A stretch of DNA of 64,000 nt from Marinilabiliaceae bacterium (GCA_016933045.1 JAFGBR010000004.1:1-64000), one strand, 5' to 3'; counted from the stretch's first letter, positions 9,801 through 18,585 are shown. Made by a program: numbers and translations. Notes: a model not told the origin generated them from the sequence alone.

Positions 9801-10553
9801 CCCCAATAAAACACCTGTAATAACAAGCCCCCAACTTGAATAACAACAATTAAAATAGCTGAAACCGGCAACAAAAAACAAAATAAAAGACACACACAAA
9901 ACCAATAAACTCAAACCGGCAATGTACTGCCCTGTTTGTCCGGGATATTTTTTATATAAATAAAACAATACATTTCCATTTACTCCAGTTACCGCATGTC
10001 CTCCTTTAACACGATTTAAACTTATATCAACACCAGCATGAACCATATCAAAACACTTCGAAAAATTATTTTTTATATACTGATTTTGATAAGGATAATC
10101 GTATTTTACAGGTAACAACGAAAAAACATGATAATCCATTGTATCATGCTTAACAACAAAATACCAGCCATTTGAAAGATGAATAATTGGCTGCTCCAAT
10201 TGCTTATAAAGCGAATCATTATAAGGTAAATGATGCGATGACCACCCTATTAAAAAATCCTGCTCATAAATTAACCATATATAAGGCTCATTTCGACTAA
10301 CTTCGAGAATATTCTGCCACATCATATTTGGGTTCAAAACCATATCCTGCGAAATACGTTCAGCTAAATGTTCCATCTTAACCTGTTGCTGTATTATTTC
10401 ATTCTGAAACATTTCAAAATCAATATCATTATTACCAGCCTGTTCATACTTACAATCAAGAAACCAAACAATAGCAATTCCTAAAATTCCTATAATTAAT
10501 AGCATAAGAAACATTCGTTTCCCAAACATTTTTATATATACCTGTTTATTCAT
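6855..10553 (-). CDS. Large NtrY-like sensor histidine kinase
   Basis: This inner-membrane histidine kinase has about 1,232 residues. It has an N-terminal membrane segment, an extracytoplasmic region, a block of about seven or eight hydrophobic helices (roughly 210-480), a second extracytoplasmic region, further membrane helices flanking another sensor segment, a HAMP linker, a HisKA domain with the phospho-accepting His in QIAHEIKNPLTP (near 1022), and an HATPase domain with N-box NNLLKNAVQ, DNGKG and GMGLGLAIV motifs. The HEIKNPLTPMKLSIQYLQ core is typical of Bacteroidota kinases of the NtrY type. I start at the ATG that overlaps the rlmH stop (ATGAATAA, 10553); the frame can be extended five codons to 10568. 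No response regulator gene is adjacent, so its partner and signal are unknown. It is the second gene of a two-gene operon with rlmH. Confidence 0.85.
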   Translation of the reverse strand: MNKQVYIKMFGKRMFLMLLIIGILGIAIVWFLDCKYEQAGNNDIDFEMFQNEIIQQQVKMEHLAERISQDMVLNPNMMWQNILEVSRNEPYIWLIYEQDFLIGWSSHHLPYNDSLYKQLEQPIIHLSNGWYFVVKHDTMDYHVFSLLPVKYDYPYQNQYIKNNFSKCFDMVHAGVDISLNRVKGGHAVTGVNGNVLFYLYKKYPGQTGQYIAGLSLLVLCVSFILFFVAGFSYFNCCYSSWGLVITGVLLGVFYYLFFVSGLYLSVTAFELFSPVYFAFSQWLSSIGSFLVLSVFIFYYSFIILLVFVKRNYNYKQISKFFFTIVVLVLTLYFFVIHNLFVIITKHSPDFSFISNVIEIDKITISKLVIIFLLFSSYLFLFDIFIIRLGSSVGSKYKILIISIVLFFAVIFDLLFFDAKSLIGLTLLEVVSLYFIFFKDKQRFEFSYRDVIWMVLIFDLFIVAESFFLNIEKEKESRLFLIENLANNLEGEQDPVAEMFFSSIEKNIILDPNIKDMILNDAIYDEDIRQYFIKNYFVGYLNRYDVQVVPCWPNAELYVDGGNETFDCYNYFDSLLVRSGEIVYGSGNFYFIRRNNGRVNYFGMFTFFEDDPELETKLYLELISKPYFEGLGYPELLLSQKEKSKLDLLKGYSYAKYVNGSLVKKSGDYLYKVYNTDFYSDSINHKDFIKLNDYSHLIYSPKVNEEIVMSYPLVSFSNVLISFSIFFIVFILLSIVVVFVPKIYSKNFFYATTIQDRIRALMIIFLVFLLIVIGFGSVYYSINQFKRKNRDMLSQRLKSVMLQLDQKIGSEDRLTEDMSEYLNFLLQSFSNVFYSDINLYNLNGEVLATSRPELYNRGIVGNLMNPNAYQKLVVEGERELIHDESIGELDYISAYVPFVNQNNEVLAYLNLPYFVGTHELKNEISSVLVAIINAYLIFMLIAVSLVVFASRQVTRPLFIIQERLSQTRLGLKNEKIEYHRKDEIGQLVKEYNRMIDELADSAEKLAKSEREGAWREMAKQIAHEIKNPLTPMKLSIQYLQKAWDDKVDDFDSFIKRVTNTLTDQINQLSVIANEFSHFAKMPTANRQPIDIVSKLINTVSLYEKLSNIHFFVENEGAEQVIVLFDGEQILSVFNNLLKNAVQSIPRGRNGIVKIGIKENHDDVVLSFSDNGKGIEASVQEKMFMPNFTTKNSGMGLGLAIVKNIIEGSNGKIWFETVENEGSTFYISLPKYKV

Positions 10554-11019
10554 GATGATATGGTTCACCGTTTATTATAGTCATTGCCCTATATAATTGC
10601 TCGAGATAAATAACACGTACCATTTGGTGTGAAAAAGTCATTTTAGAAAGCGATATTGAAAACTGTTTTTGTTTATAAACCGACTCCGAAAATCCATAAG
10701 CACCTCCAATAACAAAAACCAATCGCTTAACCGACCTAATCATTTGGTTATTAACATACTCCGAAAACTCACGTGATGAAAACTCCTTTCCCTTTTCATC
10801 AAGTAACACTAAAACATCACCAGGTTGTAAAAACGACAATAATTGCTCACCTTCTTTCTCTTTTATATTATATTCAGATAAATTTCTCGAATTTTTAACA
10901 TAAGGAAACTCCTTAATATCAAAAGATATATAATGCTTTAATCGATTCTGATACTCCCTCACCCCAACATCTATCCAGTTTTCGGATGTTTTACCAATCC
11001 ATATTAAAACAATCTTCAT
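10546..11019 (-). CDS. rlmH: 23S rRNA pseudouridine(1915)-N3-methyltransferase RlmH
   Basis: This 157-residue protein has the length and fold signature of RlmH, a small SPOUT methyltransferase that uses S-adenosylmethionine to modify pseudouridine 1915 of 23S rRNA in assembled ribosomes. The trefoil-knot cofactor region is visible as LVFVIGGAYGFSESV, preceded by the LDEKGKEFSSREF segment and followed by the conserved end SLSKMTFSHQMVRVIYLEQLYRA. It is upstream of, and overlaps by 8 bp, the sensor kinase gene on the same strand, and it is divergent from the DUF4783-nadC pair. Confidence 0.96.
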   Translation of the reverse strand: MKIVLIWIGKTSENWIDVGVREYQNRLKHYISFDIKEFPYVKNSRNLSEYNIKEKEGEQLLSFLQPGDVLVLLDEKGKEFSSREFSEYVNNQMIRSVKRLVFVIGGAYGFSESVYKQKQFSISLSKMTFSHQMVRVIYLEQLYRAMTIINGEPYHHE

Positions 11020-11170
11020 AACTAATAAAAATAAATGAATTGAAATAAATGTGGTTTAATTTTTGTAAACCTTTATTTTTGTGATCAAATATCATATATT
11101 TTGCATTAATTTTTTTATCTGTTTATAATTAGATTAAAAATCAATGCTTTATATGTTTAACTTTATAAAG

Positions 11171-11575
11171 ATGAGACACTTATTCAAATTCATCACTATT
11201 ATTGTAATTTTATCAATATCTGCATCAGTATATTCGCAAGATAAAGATAAATTTCCTGAAGGCATTGTAAAAGCAACTCAAGAAGCTAATTGCAAAACAC
11301 TGGCTACATTTTTCAACGAAAAAATTGAACTTATTATTCCGGGAAAATCAGGAGTTTACAGTAAAGCCCAAGCTGAACAAGTCATTAAGGTTTTTTTTGA
11401 AAACCACCCTGTTACAAGCTTCAAAATAATTCACAAAGGAATTAAGGATAACTCATCATTTGCTATTGGAAAATACATTTCAAACAATATTAATTACCGA
11501 TTTTATTATCGAATAAAAAACAGTGAGGGAAAAACCCTTATACATCAAATTTGGATTGATAAAGAAGATGAATAA
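11171..11575 (+). CDS. DUF4783 exported protein
   Basis: This protein of about 134 residues starts with a signal peptide (MRHLFKFITIIVILSISASV, cut after YSQ region). The mature part is a small NTF2-like domain typical of the Bacteroidota DUF4783 family: ANCKTLATFFNEKIELIIPG, a VFFENHPVTSFKIIHKG segment and the closing YRFYYRIKNSEGKTLIHQIW. The frame could begin nine codons earlier at 11144, but the shorter start gives a better signal peptide. Its stop overlaps the nadC start (ATGAATAA), so the two are translationally coupled. A link to NAD synthesis is not established; the function is unknown. Confidence 0.8.
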   Translation: MRHLFKFITIIVILSISASVYSQDKDKFPEGIVKATQEANCKTLATFFNEKIELIIPGKSGVYSKAQAEQVIKVFFENHPVTSFKIIHKGIKDNSSFAIGKYISNNINYRFYYRIKNSEGKTLIHQIWIDKEDE

Positions 11576-12410
11576 CGATTTAATTGAACAGTTAATAGAC
11601 ATTGCCATTAAAGAAGATATAGGCAATGGCGACCACTCATCACTGGCTTGCATACCTGCCAGCGAAAAAGGAAAAGCTCAGCTACTTGTTAAAGAAGAAG
11701 GAATAATTGCGGGTATAAACATAGCCGAACGCATTTTCAAAAAGATTGACCCTGACGTTATTTTCGAAAGAAAAATAAATGATGGAGATAAGATAAAGCC
11801 AGGCAACATAGCATTTACCGTTGAAGGAAAAACACTCGCTCTTTTACAAGCCGAACGATTGATCCTCAATTTTATGCAACGCATGAGCGGCATAGCAACT
11901 ACCACAAATAAATATGCAAGTTTAATTGCCGACTTAAAAACCCGTGTACTCGACACCCGAAAAACAACTCCGGGCTTACGCTTAATCGAAAAAGAAGCCG
12001 TTAAAATTGGAGGTGGAACCAATCACCGAATTGGTTTGTACGACATGATAATGCTAAAAGACAACCACATCGACTTTGCCGGAGGTATTGAAAAAGCAGT
12101 CAACGCATGTCTCGAATACATGAAGTTTAAAGGTCTAGATTTAAAAATAGAAGTTGAAGTGCGCAATTTCAAAGAACTGGATGAAGTACTGAAAGTTGGA
12201 AAGATCCATCGCATAATGCTCGATAACTTCACCACCGACGACACAAAAAAGGCTGTAGCTTTAATCAACGGAAAATACGAAATCGAGTCGTCAGGAAACA
12301 TCACTCTCGACACCATTCGCGATTATGCCGAGTGCGGTGTCGATTTTGTATCGGTGGGCGCATTAACCCATCAGATTAAAAGTCTGGATTTGAGCTTAAA
12401 AGCAATCTAA
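11568..12410 (+). CDS. nadC: Quinolinate phosphoribosyltransferase (decarboxylating)
   Basis: This 280-residue enzyme makes nicotinate mononucleotide, CO2 and diphosphate from quinolinate and PRPP in de novo NAD synthesis. Recognisable elements are the N-terminal EDIGNGDHSS, ERLILNFMQRMSGIAT, the LDTRKTTPGLRLIEKEA active-site segment, GGGTNHRIGLYDMIMLKDNH and the C-terminal IESSGNITLDTI and DFVSVGALTH. The frame extends to 11523, but MNNDLIEQLIDIAIKEDIG at 11568 is the usual start and overlaps the DUF4783 stop by 8 bp. A rho-independent terminator follows directly. No other NAD-synthesis gene is in the window. Confidence 0.97.
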   Translation: MNNDLIEQLIDIAIKEDIGNGDHSSLACIPASEKGKAQLLVKEEGIIAGINIAERIFKKIDPDVIFERKINDGDKIKPGNIAFTVEGKTLALLQAERLILNFMQRMSGIATTTNKYASLIADLKTRVLDTRKTTPGLRLIEKEAVKIGGGTNHRIGLYDMIMLKDNHIDFAGGIEKAVNACLEYMKFKGLDLKIEVEVRNFKELDEVLKVGKIHRIMLDNFTTDDTKKAVALINGKYEIESSGNITLDTIRDYAECGVDFVSVGALTHQIKSLDLSLKAI

Positions 12411-12415
12411 AACAT

Positions 12416-12449
12416 ACAGCCCTGCAAATTTTGTGGGGCTGTTTTTATT
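12416..12449 (+). terminator. Terminator after nadC
   Basis: ACAGCCC (12416-12422) pairs with GGGCTGT (12436-12442), followed by a T-rich tract. It lies six bases after the nadC stop and only 28 bp before the GH43 gene. Confidence 0.75.
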
Positions 12450-12476
12450 TCCTAACCAACATCAGAACCTGACAAA

Positions 12477-13418
12477 ATGAAAATAATCCTCATTCTATCA
12501 TCCTGCCTTTTAATATCTGCCTTTGCTCTAAGTCAAAAACCAATCATTACCACTCAATACACAGCCGATCCATCAGCGCATGTGTTCAATAGTAAAATTT
12601 ATCTATACCCCTCACACGACAGAGACGACAGCAAAACCTTTGATATGATTGATTATCATGTCTATTCATCGGAAGATTTAATAAACTGGGTCGATCATGG
12701 CATTGCTCTTCATTTAGACTCAATAAGTTGGGCAACTGAAAAAGCATGGGCACCCGATTGTGCATTTAAAAATGGGAAATACTATTTCTACTTTCCTACC
12801 GACCGATCGTATATTGGTGTGGCAGTTAGTAATTCACCCTCAGGACCATTCAAAGATGCTCTGGGAAAACCGTTAATTACAAAAGATTCTCCCGGTGTTG
12901 TAAATACGAGAGATTTCATAGATCCTTCAATTTTTATCGATGATGACGGTATACCTTATCTGTTTTTTGGGCAATTAGATTTAAATGTTGTCAAACTCAA
13001 TAATGACATGGTTAGCTATGACACCCCTGTAATCCAAATTGAAGGTACCAAAAATTTTTTCGAAGCAATTTGGGTACACAAGTACAATAACACCTACTAC
13101 CTCTCCTATTCAACCTGGGGAGAAAAAGGCATAACAGAGCCTCAAATTGCTTATGCAACTTCGGAAAACATTTTTGGCCCTTACGAATATAAAGGAATTA
13201 TACTCGATGAAGTGAACAGCGGAACCAACCACCACTCCATTGTTGAATTTAAAGGAAAATGGTATATATTTTACCACAATTCAAATTTATTTTTAGAGAG
13301 AAAAGAAAAAGGAATTGAAACAGAAGACAACGCCAAATCATACCGCCGGTCGGTTTGCATGACACCTCTATATTATAATGAAGATGGAACAATTCAAAAA
13401 ATAGATCCAACCAAATAA
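12477..13418 (+). CDS. Secreted glycoside hydrolase family 43 enzyme
   Basis: This 313-residue protein has a signal peptide (about 1-19, cleavage near ALS-Q) and a single five-bladed propeller domain of family GH43, whose members are mainly beta-xylosidases and alpha-L-arabinofuranosidases or arabinanases. The three expected carboxylates are visible: the base Asp31 in YTADPSAHVF, Asp149 in RDFIDPSIFID and the acid Glu196 in NFFEAIWVHK. The HVYSSEDLINWVDHG motif is also typical. There is no accessory domain and no lipobox, so it is probably periplasmic. It follows the nadC terminator and precedes the Nudix-type regulator by 270 bp. The sequence does not tell xylosidase from arabinosidase. Confidence 0.88.
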   Translation: MKIILILSSCLLISAFALSQKPIITTQYTADPSAHVFNSKIYLYPSHDRDDSKTFDMIDYHVYSSEDLINWVDHGIALHLDSISWATEKAWAPDCAFKNGKYYFYFPTDRSYIGVAVSNSPSGPFKDALGKPLITKDSPGVVNTRDFIDPSIFIDDDGIPYLFFGQLDLNVVKLNNDMVSYDTPVIQIEGTKNFFEAIWVHKYNNTYYLSYSTWGEKGITEPQIAYATSENIFGPYEYKGIILDEVNSGTNHHSIVEFKGKWYIFYHNSNLFLERKEKGIETEDNAKSYRRSVCMTPLYYNEDGTIQKIDPTK

Positions 13419-13581
13419 AACCTTATCTATTAATATATAACAAAATTAATTATAGAAAAAGAAGTGAAATAATTTAACCAATTATCATCCATCTACTCAT
13501 CGCATAATGCACAATAATATTCAATAGATTTATTCTAAATTACACATCACCCCTCTTACTAAAAACCATAATCCACAAACA

Positions 13582-13669
13582 ACTTAGTGTACATGTCACA
13601 ATAATAATTTCACCTCCTCTTTGAACTATTAATTTTTGTAAATAAATTTACATCACAACACTTAGTGTA
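13582..13669. promoter_or_regulatory. Candidate operator region of the Nudix-type regulator
   Basis: The 270 bp before the regulator gene hold a perfect 16-bp inverted repeat TGTAAATAAATTTACA (13637-13652). They also hold two copies of the 10-mer ACTTAGTGTA (13582-13591 and 13660-13669). The palindrome ends 37 bp before the ATG, a reasonable place for autoregulation. Which element binds which protein is not known. Confidence 0.45.
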
Positions 13670-13688
13670 ATAAAAACACTTTAGATAA

Positions 13689-14438
13689 ATGGCAAATATT
13701 GTTACAAATATTATTAATCCTCATATCTCTGTAGATTGCGTAATTTTCGGTTTCGATGATGATAACCTAAACATTCTGTTAGTTGACAGAACTTTAAAAG
13801 AAAAAAAAACGGATCATATAATTTTCAATGACTTCACCCTTACCGGCAACCACATATACGAAAAAGAAGATCTGAACGATGCAGCACACCGTATTTTATA
13901 TGATTTAACAGGATTAAAAAACATATACCTCGAACAATTTAGCGTTTTTGCACACCCAGAACGTCTTTCTAAGCCAAACGATAAGCTATGGCTTATTAAC
14001 CAGGGAAAAGACCCTGAAAGCAGAATTATTTCAGTTGGATATTTTGCCCTTATTGCCACCAATAATGTAACACTCGAATGGAAAGGACGCAATGTTGACT
14101 GGTTTCCTATTAACAAAATAAAAGAACTGGCATTCGACCACAATCAAATTTTAAACAGTGCCTTAAAAGCTTTACAAACAAAACTTTTAAATGAACCTAT
14201 TGGCTTTGAACTATTACCCGAAAAATTCACACTCTCTCAACTCCAAAAAGTTTATGAGGTAATATTAGGAACATCGTTAGATAAAAGAAACTTCCGCAAA
14301 AAAGTTTCCAGAATGAAATACCTAATTCCTTTGAACGAAAAACAAAAAGGTGTAGCTCATAAACCAGCTCAATTATTTGTATTCAGCCGTGAAATATATG
14401 AGAAAACAAAAAGAAATGTTTTCGACTTTTCAATATAA
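13689..14438 (+). CDS. Nudix-domain transcriptional regulator (NrtR/AraR-like)
   Basis: This 249-residue protein has an N-terminal Nudix fold (about 10-150) and a C-terminal winged helix (about 175-245, FTLSQLQKVYEVILG, then NFRKKVSRMKYLIPL). This is the architecture of NrtR and of its Bacteroidota offshoots such as AraR, which use the Nudix domain to bind a sugar or nucleotide effector. The Nudix box is degenerate: the equivalent segment HIYEKEDLNDAAHRILYDLTG lacks the catalytic REXXEE core, so hydrolysis is unlikely. It is 26 bp upstream of a sugar symporter and a cellobiose phosphorylase gene, which suggests control of beta-glucoside uptake and use. The true effector is unknown. Confidence 0.87.
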   Translation: MANIVTNIINPHISVDCVIFGFDDDNLNILLVDRTLKEKKTDHIIFNDFTLTGNHIYEKEDLNDAAHRILYDLTGLKNIYLEQFSVFAHPERLSKPNDKLWLINQGKDPESRIISVGYFALIATNNVTLEWKGRNVDWFPINKIKELAFDHNQILNSALKALQTKLLNEPIGFELLPEKFTLSQLQKVYEVILGTSLDKRNFRKKVSRMKYLIPLNEKQKGVAHKPAQLFVFSREIYEKTKRNVFDFSI

Positions 14439-14464
14439 AATTCAAAATATTAAAATCAATAATA

Positions 14465-16072
14465 GTGGAGAAACTTAGTATTAAGGAAAAAATAGGCTAT
14501 GCTCTGGGCGATGGAGCTGCAAACATTGCATGGAGAGGTGTAGCAACCTTCCTGTTTATATTTTATACTGATGTGTATGGAATCAATCCGGCTACTGTAG
14601 GCTTACTAATGCTTATAGCCAGATCGAGCGATGGAGTTAGTGATGTATTGATGGGAATTATTGGTGATCGAACCAAATCGAAATATGGTAAGTTTCGTCC
14701 ATGGGTACTTTGGACAGCATTGCCCCTTGGTGTTATTCTATCAATGTTATTTACTACTCCAGACTTCAATATAACTGGCAAAATAATATACGCTTACACA
14801 ACATATATAATATTCACTCTGGTTTATACAGCCAACAATATTCCATACGGTGCCTTAATGGCAGTAATGACTGGCGATAATAAAGAACGTACAAGTTTGG
14901 GATCATATCGCATGGTTGGAGCATTTACCGGAGGAATGTTAGTTCAAGGCGCATTATTAATGCTTGTTGCATTTTTTGGAAATATCAATCCTGCCATTCA
15001 TGTTGATAAACTGGCCGATCAAAAATATTCCGTAACTGTTTCTACACCAAACGATGTAGCTAACGTAAATATCAATACAAAAAATCACATTGCATTATTT
15101 GAATGGACTAACACTCAATCGAAAGATACCACAGCTACACAAGGGAAAAGCTTTTCGATGAAAGCCAATGAAAAATATTCATTTATTGTTACAGGCGAAA
15201 AAAACATTAAAACCGCAAGCATTTCAATCATTGACCAAAAAAGAGGTTACAGCAACTCTATTTATCTCATGTCTATCTTCTTATCTCTTTTTCTATTTAT
15301 GACATTTTATGCAACAAAAGAAAGAGTTCAACCTCCTAAAACACAAAAATCAAACTTGGGAAAAGACTTAAAAGACCTTATTAAAAACAAGCCCTGGATT
15401 GTATTATTGGTTATCGGCCTGCTATTCAACATTTACAACTCGATTAAACAAGGCATTGTAGTTATCTATTTTTCTCATTATATGCACAATCAGCTATTGG
15501 CTGGCTCATACATGGTTGGATTAATGTTAGCTTCAATTGGCGGGGCGATGATCACTTCTCCGCTGGGCAAAAAGTTTGGAAAAAAACAGTTGTTTATCTA
15601 TGCGCTTATATTTTCGGGATCAGCCAACGCTTTTTTAATGTTCTGCGAACCTGATAACATTGGAAGCATTTTCACCATTGGTATGATTTCGGAATTTGGA
15701 GCAGCAGTGTTCCCTACTCTTTTCTTTGCAATGCTTGGCGATGCTGCCGATTACTCTGAATTCACAAATGGACGTCGCGCAACCGGATTGGTTTACTCGG
15801 CTGGCTCATTCGCAACAAAATTCGGTGGAGGCATTGCAGGTGCTATAATTGGTTTTGTATTAGCTGCATTTAATTATAACGGGCAGGACTCAACAGCCAT
15901 TCAGGGTGCAATACCTGCCATCAAAATGCTTATGAGCTGGATACCAACCCTGATTGCTATGACAGCAGCGTTTCTAATGTTGTATTATCCATTAAACCAA
16001 TCGAAAATGGACGAAATCACAGCAGAATTGAATCATCGGAGATTAAATGAAGCAGCCTCCACAAACATTTAA
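14465..16072 (+). CDS. GPH-family sugar:cation symporter with extracytoplasmic insertion
   Basis: This 535-residue inner-membrane transporter belongs to the glycoside-pentoside-hexuronide symporter branch of the major facilitator superfamily. This is shown by the start EKLSIKEKIGYALGDGAANI and by SDGVSDVLMGIIGDRTKSKYGKFRPW (residues about 55-80) and ANNIPYGALM. It begins with GTG at 14465; no upstream ATG is in frame and the GPH N-terminus is complete with this start. Between helices five and six it carries about 85 extra residues (roughly 175-260), polar and beta-prone, which should lie in the periplasm; normal GPH proteins have a short loop there. It is in an apparent operon with the regulator upstream and GH94 38 bp downstream, so cellobiose or short cellodextrins are the likely cargo. 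Confidence 0.88.
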   Translation: MEKLSIKEKIGYALGDGAANIAWRGVATFLFIFYTDVYGINPATVGLLMLIARSSDGVSDVLMGIIGDRTKSKYGKFRPWVLWTALPLGVILSMLFTTPDFNITGKIIYAYTTYIIFTLVYTANNIPYGALMAVMTGDNKERTSLGSYRMVGAFTGGMLVQGALLMLVAFFGNINPAIHVDKLADQKYSVTVSTPNDVANVNINTKNHIALFEWTNTQSKDTTATQGKSFSMKANEKYSFIVTGEKNIKTASISIIDQKRGYSNSIYLMSIFLSLFLFMTFYATKERVQPPKTQKSNLGKDLKDLIKNKPWIVLLVIGLLFNIYNSIKQGIVVIYFSHYMHNQLLAGSYMVGLMLASIGGAMITSPLGKKFGKKQLFIYALIFSGSANAFLMFCEPDNIGSIFTIGMISEFGAAVFPTLFFAMLGDAADYSEFTNGRRATGLVYSAGSFATKFGGGIAGAIIGFVLAAFNYNGQDSTAIQGAIPAIKMLMSWIPTLIAMTAAFLMLYYPLNQSKMDEITAELNHRRLNEAASTNI

Positions 16073-16110
16073 TAACCTATTGTGCTATAAACAATTAATT
16101 AAATACTGGA

Positions 16111-18546
16111 ATGAAATACGGATTTTTTGACGATGCAAACAGAGAATATGTAATTACCAACCCTCAAACGCCATGGCCATGGATTAATTACCTTGGTAAT
16201 GAAGATTTCTTTTCACTCATTTCAAACACTGCCGGAGGGTATTCGTTTTACAAGGATGCCAAATTCCGCAGGATCACACGATACAGATACAACAATGTGC
16301 CGATGGACAGCGGGGGCCGATACTTTTATATTAAAGATGGCGATACAACCTGGTCACCAGGCTGGAAACCCTGCAAAACTCCGCTGGATAAGTATGAATG
16401 TCGTCATGGCATGAATTACACAACCATTAAAGGCGAAAAAAATGGAGTAACCGCAAATGTGTTATTTTTTGTTCCTTTAAAAACATGGGCCGAAATTCAA
16501 AAAGTGACTTTAACAAACAACTCCGGTGAGACAAAAAAACTTAAGTTGTTCTCATTTATGGAGTGGGCACTATGGAATGCAGCCACCGACATGGAAAATT
16601 TCCAGCGCAACTTTTCAACCGGCGAAGTAGAAATTGAAGACTCCGTTATTTATCACAAAACAGAATACAAAGAGCGTCGAGATCACTATGCGTATTACTC
16701 AGTCAATTCAAAAATTGATGGATACGACACCGATCGAGAGACGTTCTTCGGGTTATACAATGGTTTCGACGAGCCTCAGGTAGTTGCTGAAGGTCGTGCC
16801 CGAATGAGTGAAGCCCACGGATGGTCGCCTATCGCATCACACTTTATCGAAGTTGAGCTAAAACCAGGCGAAAGCAAAGATTTCGTATTTGTTTTAGGAT
16901 ATGTAGAAAATGCTGAAGATGAAAAGTGGGAATCGAAAAACATCATCAATAAAACCAAAGCAAAGGCAACCATCGAAAAATTCAACACAACGGCAAAGGT
17001 GGATGTGGCGTTGAATGAACTAAAAAAATATTGGGACAACCTGTTAAGTGTTTATACAGTTGAATCGGGCGATGAAAAACTCGATCGGATGGTAAATATC
17101 TGGAATCAGTACCAATGCATGATCACCTTCTGCTTTTCACGTTCGGCTTCATTTTTCGAAAGTGGCATTGGACGAGGAATGGGATTCCGCGATTCGAACC
17201 AGGATTTGATTGGTTTCGTACATCAAATTCCGGAGCGTGCCCGCGAACGAATCATTGATATTGCATCAACTCAATTCCGCGATGGCGGCTGTTACCACCA
17301 ATATCAACCTTTAACAAAACGAGGCAACAACGATATTGGCGGAGGCTTTAACGACGACCCGATGTGGCTGATCTTGGGAACAACAAGCTACATAAAGGAA
17401 ACCGGTGATTTCACCATTTTGGATGAGATGGTTCCCTTCGACAATGACATAAGCATTGCCCGCACCATGTTCGATCACCTGACTGTTTCGTTCGATCATG
17501 TCATTAATAACCTTGGACCACACGGGTTACCATTAATAGGACGTGCCGACTGGAACGACTGCATAAACCTGAACTGTTTTTCCAACGATCCAAACGAATC
17601 GTTCCAGACCACCGAAAACAAAACTGAAGGAACGAAAGCTGAATCGCTGATGATTGCCGGTTTATTTGTTGTTTATGGCCGCGATTATGTTGAATTGTGC
17701 AATGTACTTGGCAAAAAAGAAGAAGCTGCCCGTGCACAAAAACATGTGGATACCATGATTGAAGCAGTAAAAAAACATGGCTGGGATGGCGACTGGTTCC
17801 TGCGAGCCTACGACTATTACGGAAATAAAATTGGCAGCAACGAAAACGAAGAAGGTAAAATATTCATCGAATCAAACGGATGGTGCAGCATGGCCGGTAT
17901 AGGAAAAGAAGAAGGACTGGTGACCAAAGCGCTTGACTCGGTAAAAGAACGTCTCGATTGCGAATATGGCATCGTACTAAACAATCCGCCGTATACCAAA
18001 TACTACATTGAATATGGCGAAATCTCGTCATACCCACAAGGATACAAAGAGAATGCTGGAATCTTTTGTCACAATAACCCATGGATAATAATTGGCGAAA
18101 CAATTATTGGACGAGGCAATGAGGCTTGGAAATACTATAAAAAAATCTGCCCATCGTATCTCGAAGAAATAAGTGATCTGCACAAAACGGAACCTTATGT
18201 ATACTCGCAAATGATTGCAGGCAAAGACGCCTTTAAACCAGGCGAAGCAAAAAACAGCTGGTTAACCGGTACTGCTTCATGGAACTTTTTCACCATATCG
18301 CAATATATATTAGGAATTCAACCATCATACAATGGATTAATTGTTAATCCTTGCATACCATCTGACTGGAGCGAATTTACTGTAACACGAAAATACAGAG
18401 GAGCTGAATATAATATTAAAGTAAATAATAAAACAAAAATTAACAAAGGTGTAAGAACCATCATTATTGATGGAAAAAAAATTGATGGTAACACCATACC
18501 AATAATGCCTAAAGGTAAATATAATGTAACTGTTGAAATGGGTTAA
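16111..18546 (+). CDS. Cellobiose phosphorylase, GH94
   Basis: This 811-residue protein matches GH94 cellobiose phosphorylase in length and along the chain. It converts cellobiose and phosphate to glucose 1-phosphate and glucose. Seen are the N-terminal [15 protein letters not shown] and [11 protein letters not shown], the [20 protein letters not shown] substrate-site segment, [16 protein letters not shown] carrying the catalytic acid in ADWND (residues 479-483), and [16 protein letters not shown]. No signal peptide is present, so it works in the cytoplasm. The [21 protein letters not shown] stretch is typical of cellobiose rather than chitobiose enzymes. The gene is 38 bp downstream of the GPH symporter, which would deliver the substrate. 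Confidence 0.95.
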   Translation: MKYGFFDDANREYVITNPQTPWPWINYLGNEDFFSLISNTAGGYSFYKDAKFRRITRYRYNNVPMDSGGRYFYIKDGDTTWSPGWKPCKTPLDKYECRHGMNYTTIKGEKNGVTANVLFFVPLKTWAEIQKVTLTNNSGETKKLKLFSFMEWALWNAATDMENFQRNFSTGEVEIEDSVIYHKTEYKERRDHYAYYSVNSKIDGYDTDRETFFGLYNGFDEPQVVAEGRARMSEAHGWSPIASHFIEVELKPGESKDFVFVLGYVENAEDEKWESKNIINKTKAKATIEKFNTTAKVDVALNELKKYWDNLLSVYTVESGDEKLDRMVNIWNQYQCMITFCFSRSASFFESGIGRGMGFRDSNQDLIGFVHQIPERARERIIDIASTQFRDGGCYHQYQPLTKRGNNDIGGGFNDDPMWLILGTTSYIKETGDFTILDEMVPFDNDISIARTMFDHLTVSFDHVINNLGPHGLPLIGRADWNDCINLNCFSNDPNESFQTTENKTEGTKAESLMIAGLFVVYGRDYVELCNVLGKKEEAARAQKHVDTMIEAVKKHGWDGDWFLRAYDYYGNKIGSNENEEGKIFIESNGWCSMAGIGKEEGLVTKALDSVKERLDCEYGIVLNNPPYTKYYIEYGEISSYPQGYKENAGIFCHNNPWIIIGETIIGRGNEAWKYYKKICPSYLEEISDLHKTEPYVYSQMIAGKDAFKPGEAKNSWLTGTASWNFFTISQYILGIQPSYNGLIVNPCIPSDWSEFTVTRKYRGAEYNIKVNNKTKINKGVRTIIIDGKKIDGNTIPIMPKGKYNVTVEMG

Positions 18547-18558
18547 TGGGTTTACAAA

Positions 18559-18585
18559 AAGCAAGTGCATTACATGCACTTGCTT
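18559..18585 (+). repeat. Perfect 12-bp hairpin after the GH94 gene
   Basis: AAGCAAGTGCAT (18559-18570) and ATGCACTTGCTT (18574-18585) form a perfect stem with a 3-nt loop. It is not followed by a T tract but by another CATGCAC, so it is not a standard terminator. It may stabilise the mRNA 3' end or bind a protein. Confidence 0.55.
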
